Shown here one piece after another: positions 11,700 to 23,584 of a DNA stretch of 64,000 bases. This DNA is from Dugong dugon (Eukaryota; Chordata; Mammalia; Sirenia; Dugongidae): the NCBI GenBank assembly GCA_030035585.1, contig CM057464.1:81266919-81330918 (forward strand). The letters are read 5' to 3'. The position numbers and the translations under genes are program-made. The notes under the pieces are model-generated. The model was not told the DNA's origin, made no database searches, and was given only the letters and a program-made list of their open reading frames with translations. The stretch's first letter is position 1, and the number at the start of each line of letters is the position of its first letter.

Positions 11700-13883
11700 G
11701 TGGACATGTGTTTTTGACAGAAAAGTTGAGATATAATAAAGGTTAATTTGAAGGAAAAGGAGGAAGCATGACCAGTATAAGAATCTAAAACTCAATAACG
11801 AGAGAAAAAGTGCCAAAAATGAAAGCACACAGATGTATGGTTAGACCTCAGCTCTTAACCACTCTCAGTTTCATTGTTCTAGTCACCCTGGTCTTCTAGC
11901 TTTTTCTCATAAAACATTCCCATATCAGAGCCTGTCTACCATGTTGTTTTCACTGCAAGAAAACTTTCTTAGAAAACACCTTAGCTTGGTCTACAGCTTG
12001 CTCCCTTACTCTGTACTATTTACCACTAAATTCTGGAAGTTTAGAACATAGTAGGTGCTCTATAATTGTTGAAATAACAGAAGACTTTTCTCAAAATCAC
12101 ACCACTAGAATAGAATTAGGATTGAAAACCAGGTTGTCTGCCTCCAAATCTGAATTATTTTTACAATCCCACCACTTACCCCGTAAGTAAATAGCAAATG
12201 ATCAGAGAACTAAGGCTGAGATAAAGTCAGTTTAGTCCAACGCATCTTGACATCACTGAACTTCAGAAAAACAATTTTTAAGCTTGAGGTGAATTTGTTT
12301 TGAATGGGAAAATTGTCAGGGTTGCTTATATAATTTTGTTCTTCCCCCTCCTTGCAAAGCAAAAATGCGATTAAGACTGGATTGAAGCTAATTTATTGTA
12401 AGTATCACAGGAATCAGGACTGAGGGAGCAAAGAGAGGTAGATAGGGATACAGGAAAAGCCGGTGTCTGACACCTCTCACGTACCTCTTCACCTTTGACA
12501 ACCTCAGGAAATGTGGTATGGGTACTAAAGCTATCTATTAAATCTTCCTTATTATCCAGGTATAGTTTATGTTTCTTATAATTGCCCCATAGTAATCTAC
12601 AGAACATTCTATTTTCTACAGAATAATACATTCTACAGCCATAAATTTAAATTTTCAGTTTTTAAAAACACTTTTATGTATAGCTATGGCAGGCTACCTA
12701 TTTGTTATTATTGTTCAACTTTATGAATAAAATTATCATTATGGTCCAAATTTAGTAAATTTCTTGGGCCAAGAAAAAGTTGGATGAACATGTTGTGTAA
12801 ATGTATAAATAGATACTTAGTTATTTGTTACTTATGACAAAAATAAAAAGTTCTATTCTTAATATTTGCCTTCTTGAATTAAATTTACAATTATTTGTTA
12901 AGTGTCTACTCTGTGCCAGTGATTGTGCTAACCCTGAGTTCCAGTACTATTCAGATATCCAAGAAACTCAGTGTTTACTAAATTATTGTGTCTACTCAGG
13001 TTTCTAAAAAGAACTTCATTTTTCTAAATCCATACATGCACAGAGATTATTAACCTTCATTAGTCATTGGTCATCAGCAAAGTAATCTAAAATGGCAAGG
13101 GTACAGATGTGACATTTTTCCAATTATTTAGATATATTTTCATGCTTGTATTTTTCCTATTGCGATAGTTTTAAAAATTGCTAGAGTTTTAATGCTAGAC
13201 CTTCTACTTTCCTATATCAAGAAGTGTATTTTCCATTGTACGTCCCTTAATATTTATGCTATTAAGTATAGGAGAGCACCTGATACATAAAATAAATATT
13301 TCCAGTCATATTTTCCATATGTCCTCTACTACTGACAATATTTTAAAACCTTCCTAACCATATTTTGTTTAAAATTTCGATAACTTTTCTAGTTTTATTA
13401 AGGGGTTAGTTTTCACAAAGTGGTTATGATGATTGCAATATTCAGCTTCCTGATGATCAAAGTTAGTTCCAATTCTGCTATTTACTCACAAGCATACTAA
13501 TTACTTTTAAAATATCATGCTTATAATAATAAAAAATCTCTGTGTGTAATTTATTATTTTTCCTAGCAAAAAACTCATTAGCAGTCATAGGACTCAATAA
13601 TGTTAATATACCCAAGAAGAATGATACAAAAAATTCATTATCTTCAAGCCACATCAGAATCATTGAACTGAATCATTTTATATCATTACAATTATCTTTC
13701 AAGCAATGTATTCATATAAATTTAACTAAATGCTTAAGTGGCCTGTTGCCTCAGTGGGCACTATTAGTCTCTGGCATGATAATTTAATGTATTAATGCCT
13801 AGGAAATGAAGCAACTTTTCTATTTCAAAGTTTTGCATAGTTCAGTTTGAATAAAATAGTAATGTGGGTATATTAGAATTTTT
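11700..13883. other. Mostly unique DNA with a MIR-like scrap
   Basis: No gene is seen. About 12085-12180 resembles an antisense MIR ('aaaatcacaccactagaata'), and the end of an older repeat ('aacatagtaggtgctctata') is just before it. Open frames of 60-86 codons here show no domains and I do not regard them as genes. Confidence 0.5.
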
Positions 13884-13902
13884 AAAAAATAAAAAAATTC
13901 CT
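13884..13902 (+). repeat. TSD of full-length L1 D, left copy
   Basis: A 19-bp A-rich sequence ending 'attcct' recurs at 22263-22281 with one mismatch. The A-rich start suits the L1 endonuclease preference for TTTT/AA on the other strand. Confidence 0.72.
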
Positions 13903-15803
13903 GCAGACTTCTGGCAAAATGGCGTTCTAGGCAGAAGCACCACACCGTCCCTCCACAGCAAAGATCCGAAAAACTAAGCAGAAGAGAGAAAACAACAATC
14001 CTGAAACCCTAAAATGTCAAATGAAGAGATAAAGAACTCAGCCAAGCACCAAATGGAGTGAGAAAACTGGCAGAGAATGGAGAGCGAGGAGAGATTCATT
14101 CAGAGGTACCCTACCAGCTAACGCAGTGCAGATCTGCCATCTTGGACCCCTATCAGAGACCAGCAAACAGGGGGTACAAGAAAGCAGCTTCTTGGAGCTT
14201 CCAGCAGGAAACAAAACAACAGGTAATTTGCAATGTATGCTTTCCCACCCCCCACCCTTCTTCACCCCCACTCAGCCTCCTCTGCTTCCCGTGGCCACAA
14301 TCTCTTATCTGGGAAACACCGGCTGCTTGGATTCCACACTCCCGAACAGGCCGGCTCTCTGAGTGCCATTTGTTTGCTGCTGGTGTTGCTTTTTTTTGCT
14401 TCTTTTGATTTCTTCCTTACCTGTCACCAACTCCCCCTCCTTTTGCGCAAATACCTGGCTCCATGCGCTATCTTTGGTCTTCCTGAGGGGCTGCAGAGCT
14501 CCGGTAATTTGTGATATACGCTTTCTACTACCTGCCCTTCTTCACCAATATTTGGCACCCACTGCTTCCTGCAGACACAGTCTCCTGTCCAAGAAACTCT
14601 GGCTGCTTGGATTCCACCAGCCTGTACTAACTGGCTCTCTGAGTGCCAATTGTTGGCTACTGGTGTTGCTTTTTCTTCTGCTTCTTTTGATTTCATCCTT
14701 ACCTTTCACCACCTCCCCCTCCTTTCATTCAAACACCTGCTTCCATGAGCCATCTTTGCTTCTTCCTGAGGGACTGTGGAGCTCTGTTCGAGTGTGGAGC
14801 TGCTTCCCTGTCTGGGCTGTCATGCTGGTGGGATTCTGGGGCTTTTGTTCTTTTGTTTGTTTTGAATTGTTTGTTTGTTTTCTATTCCTTTTCTTGAGTT
14901 GGGAGCCATTTCTGGCCAGGCGCTGCTGTGTGGCAAGGAGACTACATCATTGGCTTGCACACATCTGAAGAGGGATCCCAGAGGGCATTTCTTTCTTTGT
15001 TGGTTTTTTTTTTTCCCCTGCTTTTTTGGGGGCTTTTCTTCTTTTTTTTTAATTTGTTTTTTTTTTTTTTTTCCCTTTTTGTCTTTCTTCATTGCTCAGT
15101 TTCTTATCTGTCTATATCTTCCTTCTTTTTCTGTTCCCTGAATACCTGGCATTGTATACCTCTACACCTTCTAGCCAGGCTGTACTGCAACACCTGAGAG
15201 CGACTTCCACTGACCTCATAGCTACACCGGTGGGATCCCTGGGAACTTTGTGGTTTTTTAACCTTTCAGATTTTTGTTTATTCATTCTTTTATTTTATTT
15301 TCTTCCTCTTCCACTGTTTTTCTCCATTTCAGAGTCTCTCATCTTTCCACTCCAATGGCAAGCTCCCCTAGCATTCTTTTTTGTTTCTTTTGTATGTTTT
15401 TGGCTCCTGTTCTTCTCTCCTCTCTCCCATATCCATCTTAGATTCACACATAACAATCTCCCCCATACATCCTGCCTACCTGTACCGTGTGCTTAACATC
15501 ACACCACGAAGCAGAACAGGCACGGCCTACTCGAACCTGCCCTGCACTGATTACCAACCCACCCTGGTGGCTGTAGTAAGTGCCACAAACTACCCATCCC
15601 AGTAACTCCTCTTCAGCTAGACGTGCCCTGCCGTACCATATCTGAGTGACTGAACCTGCCAACTGGAGAAGGAGGCAAAAAGTGTTGTGCCCATAGACAA
15701 ACAAACAACAAAGAACACACAGTCTGCCTGCTCAGTCAAATTAAAAAAAAAAGGGACAAAACAAACAAATCTACAATCAATAAACAAGAAAAATAACTAC
15801 TGA
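13903..15803 (+). promoter_or_regulatory. L1 D 5' UTR (internal promoter region)
   Basis: L1 5' UTRs act as internal Pol II promoters. This one starts 'gcagacttctggcaaaatgg', contains two tandem 281-bp units (14222-14785), then a T/C-rich block with long T runs (about 15000-15075) and a moderately GC region up to ORF1. Open frames up to 201 codons (for example 14363-14968) run through pyrimidine-rich, duplicated sequence and have no domain. Promoter activity is inferred from position, not shown. Confidence 0.7.
14222..14785 (+). repeat. Two tandem 281-bp units in the L1 5' UTR
   Basis: Unit 1 begins 'ggtaatttgcaatgtatgc' at 14222 and unit 2 begins 'ggtaatttgtgatatacgc' at 14503. Shared landmarks include 'ggctgcttggattccac', 'ggctctctgagtgcca' and 'cttcctgagg'. 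The units have diverged noticeably. Confidence 0.85.
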
Positions 15804-16799
15804 ATGCCCCCAAAACAGCAGACAATATCAAAACATTTACAAAAACAGGACAGGATGGTTCCAGTTGGCTTCCACAATAAAACACCAGATGACGTTCCAG
15901 TGGAAGAAAATGCACTAGACCTATGTGATAGGGAATTCAAATCTCTAATACTCACAATTCTCCAAGAACTGAGGCAAAAAGTTGACAAACATGAGGAAGA
16001 AATAGACAAATTCATGGAAAATACAGACAAAAAAAATTGGAAGAATTCAGGAAAATAATGCAAGAACAAAACGCCAAAATAAATTCACAAATTGAAATTA
16101 TACAAAGACAACAATTAGAAATCCAAAAGATAAACAACAAGATTTCAGAAATGGATGGTGTCATAGAGGGGCTGAGAAGCAGATTTGAAATGGTGGAAGA
16201 CAGGACCAGTGGAAGTGAAGAAAAACACTTAGATACAACACTGTCGCAGGAAAACTGGGGAAAAAGAACAGAGAAAAATGAAGAGACCCTGAGAGTTATG
16301 TGGGATACTATCAAAAGCAAAAATTTTCGAGTGATTGGAATTCCAGAACAGGGGGAGAAAACAGAAAACACAGAAAGGATCATTGAAGAACTGCTGACAG
16401 AAAACTTCACCAATATCATGAAAGATGAAAAGCTGGTCATCCAAGAAGCTCAACGAACCTCATATAGGATAGACCCCAAAAGAAAATCACCAAGGCATAT
16501 CATAATCACGCTTGCCAAATCCAAAGACAAACAAAGAATACTGAGAGCAGCTCTTGAAAAACAAGAAGTCACATACAGAGGAGAAACAATAAGACTAAGC
16601 TCAGATTATTCAGCAGAAACCATGCCGGCAAGAAGGCAATGAGATGACATATAAAATCTTGAAAGAAAAAAATCACCAGTCAAGACTAATATATCCTGAA
16701 AAACTCTCATTCAAATTCGATGGTGAAATTAGGACATTTCCAGATAAACAGAAATTAAGGGAATATGTAAAAGTCAAACCAAACTTACAAAAAGTATGA
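15804..16799 (+). pseudogene. L1 ORF1 (RNA-binding chaperone), broken
   Basis: ORF1p is a trimeric RNA-binding protein that packages L1 RNA. The frame opens at 15804 (MPPKQQTISKHLQ), shifts frame near 16037-16058, then shows a long coiled-coil-like stretch (about 16037-16220, rich in K/E/Q/I), followed by the RRM-like domain ('NFRVIGIPEQGE', about 16321-16356) and the C-terminal domain ('RHIIITLAK', 'SAETMPARRQ'). A TGA at 16640-16642 and a later frameshift interrupt the C-terminus; the last part ('YPEKLSFKFDGEIRTFPD') ends at TGA 16797-16799. The total of about 332 codons is normal for mammalian ORF1p. Not functional. Confidence 0.88.
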
Positions 16800-17274
16800 A
16801 AGGGTGTTCTTTGATCTGAGGACAAACAGCTTCAGCTCACAGGCAGAATCCAGGACGCAGGATCATACCAGCCAGATACCAATCTAGGAAATGAACTCTC
16901 GAGGAAGATCCAAAACCAAAACAAATACAACAGGGAATCAGAGCAGTTAATCAATAAGTGACAACAACATCAAAACAATAAAAGAAGAAATAAACGGCAC
17001 AGGTATAGAACCTTCAAATGGAGAGGAAGGCAAGGTGATACCAAGTAATGGGAGACTGCTTCAAAATTAGAAAGATAAGGGTAAAATTCAAGGTAACCAC
17101 AAAGAAAGTTAACAAACATACTCATAAAAAAAGAGGAAAAACATAAAGTCCCAGCAAAAACAAAACCTACAAAAAACAAAAGAAATAAAAAAAGTCCACA
17201 AACAAAAGTAACTCAGCACAAGAGAGTAAGAAGAACAAAGAAAATTTCAGCACCACAGAAAAAAGCACTACAAA
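16800..17274 (+). other. L1 D spacer between ORF1 and ORF2
   Basis: This A-rich 475-bp spacer is much longer than the spacer of a few dozen bases in primate L1. No open frame of note is seen. It could hold signals for ORF2 translation, but nothing specific is recognised. Confidence 0.7.
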
Positions 17275-20200
17275 ATGAGAGCAACAAACTCACATCTATC
17301 AATAATTACACTGAATGCAAAAGGACTCAATACACCCATAAAGAGATGGACAGTGACAGAATGGTTAAGAAAACAGGATCCATCAATATGCTGTCTACAA
17401 GAGACACACCTTAGAAACAAAGATGTGAATTTATTAAAAGTCAAAGGTTGGAAAAAAAATATATCAAGCTAACAACTACCAAAAAAGAACAGGATTGGCA
17501 ATTATAATCTCAGATAAAATAGACTTCAAAATGAAATCTACCATAAAAGACAAAGAAGGACACTATACAATGATTAAGGGGACGATCCATCATGAAGACA
17601 TTACCACAATAAACATCTACGCACACAATGACAGGGCTCCAAAATACATAAAACAAACTCTAACAACACTGAAAAGAGAAATTGACAGTTTCACAATAAT
17701 AGTAGGAGACATCAACACACAACTCTCAGTAAAGGATAGAACAACTAAGAAGAAACTCAGCAAAGATAAAGAAGATCTAAAGGGCATAATCAGCCAACTT
17801 GACCTCATAGACATATATAGAACACTCCATCCAACCACTGCAAAGTACACATTCTTTTCCAATGCACATGGAACGTTCTCCAGAATAGAGCACATCTTAG
17901 GCCACACAGCAATCCTCAACAAGATCCAAAACGTTTAGATAATTCAAAGTATCTTCTCTGACCACAATGCCATCAAGGTAGAAATTAACAACAGAAAGAG
18001 CAAGGAAAAAAAATCAATTACGTGGAAAATGAATAATACCCTGCTTACACATCACTGGGTAATAGAAGAAATCAGAGATGGAATCAAAAAATTCCTAGAT
18101 CTAATGAGAATGGAAACACATCATACCAAAACCTTTGGGACACAGTAAAGGCAGTCCTCAGATGACAATGTATAGCAATAGATGCACATATCAAAAAAGA
18201 AGAAAGAGACAAAATCAAAACATTAACTACAGAACTCAAACAAATAGAAAGAGAACAGCAAAAAAAAAAAAAAAAAAAGCCCACAACCACCGGAAGAAAG
18301 GAAATAGTAAACATCAGACCAGAAATAAATGAAATAGAGAACAGAAAAACAATAGAAAGAATCAACAAAACCAAAAGATGATTCTTTGAAAGAATCAACA
18401 AAATCGACAAACCACTGGCCAGACTGACAAAAGAAAAACAGGAGAGGACACAAATAACCCAAATAAGAAATGAAATAGGGGACATTACAACAGATCCAAC
18501 CAAAATAAAAAGGATTATAACGGAATACTATGAAAAACTATACTCCAACAAATTTGAAAACCTAGAGGAAATGGATAAATTTCTAGAAACACGCAGCCTA
18601 CCCAAACTGACAACAAAGTGATGTGGAAAATCTAAACAGACCCATAAGAAGAGAAGAGATTGAAAAGGTAATAAAAAAAAAACTCCCAACCAAAAAAAGC
18701 CCTGGCCCAGATGGCTTCACTGGAGAATTCTACAAAACATTTACAGAAGAGCTTGTACCAGTACTACTCAAGCTATTTCAGAGCATAGAAGTGGAAGCAA
18801 CGCTTCCAAATTCATTATATGAAGCCAAAACCAGGGAAAGATGTCACAAAAAAAGATAATTACATGCCAATATCTCTCATTAATATAGATGCATATATTC
18901 TCAACAAAATTCTAGCCAACAGAATTCAGCATCATATCAAAAAAATAATACACCAGACCAAGTGGGATTCATACCAGGTATGCAAGGATGGTTCAGCATT
19001 AGAAAATCAATCAATGCAATCCACCACAGAAATAAAAGGAAAGAAAAGAATCACATGATCATCTCAATTGATGCAGAAAATGTATTTGACAAAGTCCAAC
19101 ACCCGTTCCTGATAAAAGCTCTCAATAAAATAGGTATAGAAGGGAAATTCCTCAACATAATAAAGGGCAACTATGCAAAACCAATGGCCAACATCATTCT
19201 TAATGGAGAGAGGCTGCAAACATTCCCCTTGAAAACCAGAATAAGACAAGGATGCCCTTTATCACCACTCCTATTTAACATTGTGCTGGAAGTTCTAGCT
19301 AGAGCAATAAGGCAAGAAAAAGAAATCAAGGGCATCCAAATTAGGAATGAAGAAGTTAAACTGTCCCTGTTTGCAGATGATATGATACTATACATAGAAA
19401 ACCCTAAAGACTCCACGACAAACCTACTGAAACTAATAGAAAGTTTCAGCAGAGTAGCAGGATACAAGATAAACATTCAAAAATCAGTTGGATTCCTATA
19501 CACCAATAAGGAGAATGATGAAAAGGAAATCAGGAAAACAATACCATTTATAATAGCCCCTAAAAAGATAAAATACTTAGGAATAAATTTGACCAGGGAT
19601 GTAAAAGACCTATACAAAGAAAACTACAAAACACTACTGCTTGAAACCCAAAGGGATCTACATAAATGGAAAAACACACCATGCTCATGGATAGGCAGAC
19701 TCAACATTGTGAAAATGACAATTCTACCTAAAAAAGCAATTTACAAATACAACATAATCCCAATCCAAATACCAACAACATTCTTCAAAGAGATGGAAAA
19801 ACTAATCATTAACTTTATATGGAAAGGGAAGAAGCCCTGACTAAGTAAAGCCCTACTGAAGAAGAAAAATAAAGTTGGAGGACTCACACTGCCTGACTTC
19901 AGAACCTACTATACAGCCATAGTGGTCAAAACAGCCTGGTACTTGTACAATGACAGATACATTGACCAATGGATCAGAACTGAGAACCAAGATGTAAATT
20001 CATCCACCAACAGTCACCTGATCTTCAAAAAGGGCCCAAAGTCCATCAGATGGGGAAAAGACAGTCTTTGTAACAAATGGTGCTGGCAAAATTGGATATC
20101 CATCTTCAAAAAAATGAAACAGTACCCATACCTCATGCGGTATACAAAAACTACTTCAAAATGGATCAAAGACCTGAATATGAAGCCTAAAACTATAAAG

Positions 20201-21098
20201 TTCATAGAAGAAAAAATAGGACCAACACTACAGGCCTTAATACACAGTATTAACAGGATACGAACCATATCCATCAATGCACAAACCCCAATAGATAAGC
20301 TAGATAACTGGGATCTTCTAAAAATCAAACACCTATGTTCTTCAAAAGACTTCACCAAAAGAGTCAAAAGAGAACCTACAGACTGGGAAAAATTTTTGAA
20401 CAGTACAAGTCAGACAAAGGTCTAATCTCCATAATCTACAAGAAAATCCAACACCTCTACAACAAAAAGACAAATAATCCTATTATAAAATGGGCAAGTG
20501 GAATGAACAGACACTTCACCAAAGAAGACATTCAAATGGCCAACAGACACATGAGGAAATGCTTGCAATCACTAGCCATTAGAGAAATGCAAATTAAAAC
20601 CACAATGAGATACCATCTCACCCCAGCATTAGTGGCACAAATCAAAAACACTGGAAATAACAAACGTTGGAGGGGCTGCGGGGAGATCAGAACTCTTATG
20701 CACAGCTGGAGTGAATGCACAATGATACAAACATTTTGGAAAATGGTATGGCGCTTCCTCAGAAAGCTAGAAATAGACATGCCATTTGATCCAACAATCC
20801 CACTCCTAGAAACATATCCTAGAGAAATAAGAGTCGTCACTCGAATAGACATATGCACACCTATGTTCATGGCAGCATTGTTCACAATAGCAAACTATAG
20901 AAAGAATCTAGATGTCCATCAACAGATGAATGGATAAGCAAACTATGGTACATACACACAATGGAGTACTATGCAACGAGAAAGAACAACAATGAATCTG
21001 TGAAGCATCTCATAACATGGATGAAACTGGAGGACATTATGCTGAGTGAAATAAGTCAATCACAAAAGGACAAATATTGTATGAGACCTCTATTGTAA
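17275..21098 (+). pseudogene. L1 ORF2 (endonuclease-reverse transcriptase), broken
   Basis: The start at 17275 (MRATNSHLSIITLN) matches the ORF2 start of L1 B. Domains in order: APE-type endonuclease with 'CLQETHL' (about 17392-17412) and 'SDHNAI' (about 17956-17973); RT with '[18 protein letters not shown]' (about 19060-19113), '[19 protein letters not shown]' (about 19245-19300) and an intact catalytic FADD (about 19370-19381); C-terminal cysteine-rich segment ('[13 protein letters not shown]', about 20667-20705). The longest uninterrupted piece is 18962-19840 (292 codons, most of the RT). Frameshifts near 17472-17495, 18180-18600, 18820-18960 and 20335-20425, and stops such as TAG 17936 and TGA 19838, kill it. 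Alternative readings are unlikely; this is L1 ORF2. Confidence 0.9.
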
Positions 21099-22262
21099 AA
21101 ACCCATGAAAAAGTTCACACACAAACTGTAACAATCTTTGTTGGTTACCTGGGATGGGAGGGGTGGGAGGGAAATACTAAATAGGCAATAGATAAGTGGT
21201 ATCTTGGGTGAATGGTGAAACAGTACACAGTATAGGGCAAACAACACAACTTGTAGAAGGAAAGGTCATGGAAGCCCCACAGACACATCCAAACTCCCTG
21301 AGGGACGGAATTGCTGGCCTACGGCTGTGTGGACCATGATCTCGGGGAATATCTTGCTCAATTGGCATAACACAGTTTATAAAGATAGTGCTCTAAATTC
21401 TACCTTGGTGAGTAGTGTCTGGGGTCTTAAAAGCCTGTAAGCGGCCATCTAAAACACTCCACTGTTCTCATCCCTTCAGGAGAAAGGGAGAATGATGAGA
21501 AAAGGATACAAGGAAATGATTAGTCTGAAGGACTAATGGTCCACAGCTACCAAGACCTCAACTGGACTGAGTCTAGTACAGCTAGATGGTGCCCAGCTAC
21601 CATCACTGACTGCTCTGACCAGGATCACAACAGAGGGTTCTGGACAGATCTGGAGAAGGATGCAGAACATAATTCTAACTGACAAAAAAAAGACCAGATT
21701 AACTGGCCTAAAGGAGACTGGAGAAACCCCGAGAATATGGCCCCTAGACACCCTTTTAGCTCAGTGGTGAAGTCATCTCCAAGGTTCACCGTTCAGCCTG
21801 GGAGTGGACACCCCCATAAAACCAAATGGGACTAATGAGGTACAGTAGTCCAGTGACAAGGGCCAGAAGGCAGAAGGGGACTAGGAAGCTGGTGATAGGG
21901 AACCCAAGGTTGAGTAAGGATATTGTTGATGTGTTGTGAGATTGTTAAGCATTGTCATAGGGCAACATGTGTAGAAACTTTTAACTGAGAAACTATTTTG
22001 TTCTGTAAGCCTTCATCTTAAGTGAGAATAGCAGCACAACTGGAAGAGCATAGTCAATGTCACTGAACTGTGCATGTAGAAATTTTTGAAATGGTGTATC
22101 TTTGGCTATGTGTATTTTCACCAAAAAAAACGTTGAGAAGTTAGAGGGTTGACATGTTGTGGGGTTGTTAACCAATGTCATAAAACAATATGTGTACTAC
22201 TGTTTCATGAGAAACTATTTGTTCTGTAAGCCTTCACCTGAAGTACAATAAAAAAATAAAAT
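21099..22262 (+). mobile_element. L1 D 3' UTR and A-rich tail
   Basis: A non-coding 1.16-kb 3' UTR. Two related blocks follow each other near the end: 'gttgtgagattgttaagcat' (about 21934) and 'gttgtggggttgttaaccaa' (about 22155), each followed by a 'ctattttgttctgtaagcc'-like block. It ends 'aagtacaataaaaaaataaa'. The same 3' UTR, further expanded, is in L1 E. Confidence 0.82.
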
Positions 22263-22281
22263 AAAAAATAAGAAAATTCCT
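22263..22281 (+). repeat. TSD of L1 D, right copy
   Basis: Matches 13884-13902 at 18 of 19 bases, directly after the A-rich tail. Because tail and TSD are both A-rich, the exact boundary is uncertain by a few bases. Confidence 0.7.
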
Positions 22282-23097
22282 TTCTTCTAGGCTAAGCATT
22301 CTTGATGTATACATATCTCCTTTATTTATTATGATCAAAATTGAGGGGATTCATCATATATAGTTCCATTTTCTAAATATTTTCAAATTAAATCTTTAAG
22401 CATTATTTTTCTAACCAGATTGGTGAAACTCTTTCTATCATAACCTATTTAATGGGTTATTTAAAAAGTCATGGTCAATTTAGGTCATTCCTCCAAATGT
22501 TGGTTTTAATGTGGTATTTCAAAAAAAAAAAAAAACCTGTTTCTTCATTTTTTAATGAAATTTTAATTTTCTGATTTTTATGTTTATTTTGCTTCAGATA
22601 GGAAAATTCCCTGAAATCCTAAGTCAAGGTTAGTAGGGAAAAGACTGATTTAAAATATGTAGAATTAGAATATCTTTAATGTAAAAATTATATTGAATGA
22701 TCTGAGACAGTTAAGTACTATATTCTGAAACTACAACTTGTTCAAATACCTTATCAGGCACATAAGATGAAGATAGTGTCGAATCTGAAATGTATCACAA
22801 GGTCCTTATACCTCTATAGTAGTGTTAACCGACGCTGACTACACAAAGAATTAACCAAACTTAAAAAATAAAATAAAATTCTAATGCTTGGCCAGCAAAC
22901 CCAATAATTCTCCTTTAATTAATCTAGGGTGTAGCCTGGGCATCAGGGCTGATTAAAGCTCCCCAAGTGATCTTGATGTGCATCTGGGATTGAGAGAAAC
23001 TTCCAGGAGGTATACAAGGGTAGATGGCTATTGTCTAAGCAGATAAAACTACACATTCCTTTTAAGCTTGTCAAATTTCTCAGTTTAGTGATGCATC
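22282..23097. other. Unique DNA with a MER5-like hAT relic
   Basis: Mostly unrecognised AT-rich sequence. About 22920-23015 ('agctccccaagtgatcttga') resembles a MER5-type non-autonomous hAT element. No gene. Confidence 0.5.
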
Positions 23098-23243
23098 TTG
23101 TTGTTAGTTGCCATTAAGTTGATTTTGACTCATGGCGATTCCAAGTGTTCAGAGCAGAACTGCTTCATAGGGTTTCTAAGGCTGTGACTTTTTGAAAGCA
23201 GATTGGCACCTCTGGGTGGGTTCAAATGCTTAACCATTTACGC
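23098..23243 (-). mobile_element. AfroSINE, antisense, degraded
   Basis: The reverse-complement 3' end is visible ('gccattaagttgattttgac', 'cagaactgcttcatagggtt'), followed by degraded body and head. Confidence 0.7.
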
Positions 23244-23411
23244 ACACACTTGATAAAGGCCCTGACAAAGAACGTACTAAATTATTTAGATATATCTTTT
23301 CAGCATCATAAACTGCTAGCTAGATGGCAAACTTATTCAAATGTAACTATCTTTGTATTGGCATGCCTGTTTGTTGCTCAGACTATGCTTATATATGTGT
23401 ATATACATATT

Positions 23412-23490
23412 AAAAATAAAAAAGTTAAGTTGATGCCAACTCATAGTGACCCTGAAGGACAGAGTAGAACTGCCCCATAGAGTTTACAAA
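23412..23490 (-). mobile_element. AfroSINE 3' fragment, antisense
   Basis: Only the 3' portion is present in reverse orientation ('gccaactcatagtgaccctg', 'agtagaactgccccatagag'). Confidence 0.68.
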
Positions 23491-23584
23491 TATATTATGC
23501 ATATATTAACATATATATTGTTCGTATTGATATATATACATATATATCGAACAATATCATTAATATGACACGCAAGTAAAATTT
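23491..23584. repeat. AT-rich tract with an inverted repeat
   Basis: TA-rich sequence containing 'atattgttcg' (about 23515) and its reverse complement 'cgaacaatat' (about 23548), a perfect 10-bp stem that could extrude. Confidence 0.65.

Larger units (their letters stand above)
13903..22262 (+). mobile_element. L1 D, full-length, about 8.36 kb
   Basis: This is a complete LINE-1 structure: 5' UTR (13903-15803), ORF1 (15804-16799), a spacer of about 475 bp, ORF2 (17275-21098), a 3' UTR of about 1.16 kb and an A-rich tail, between 19-bp TSDs. It is longer than a typical 6-7 kb mammalian L1 because of the 5' UTR, the ORF spacer and the 3' UTR. Both ORFs have frameshifts and stops, so it is inactive. 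It defines the family to which L1 E belongs. Confidence 0.9.

Noticed and set aside
14363..14968. 201-codon open frame, + strand
   Set aside because: It lies in the duplicated, pyrimidine-rich L1 5' UTR; the peptide is L/F/S-rich, with no domain, and follows the repeat units.
14820..15092. 90-codon lysine-rich minus-strand frame
   Set aside because: It is the complement of the T-rich run in the L1 5' UTR; low complexity.
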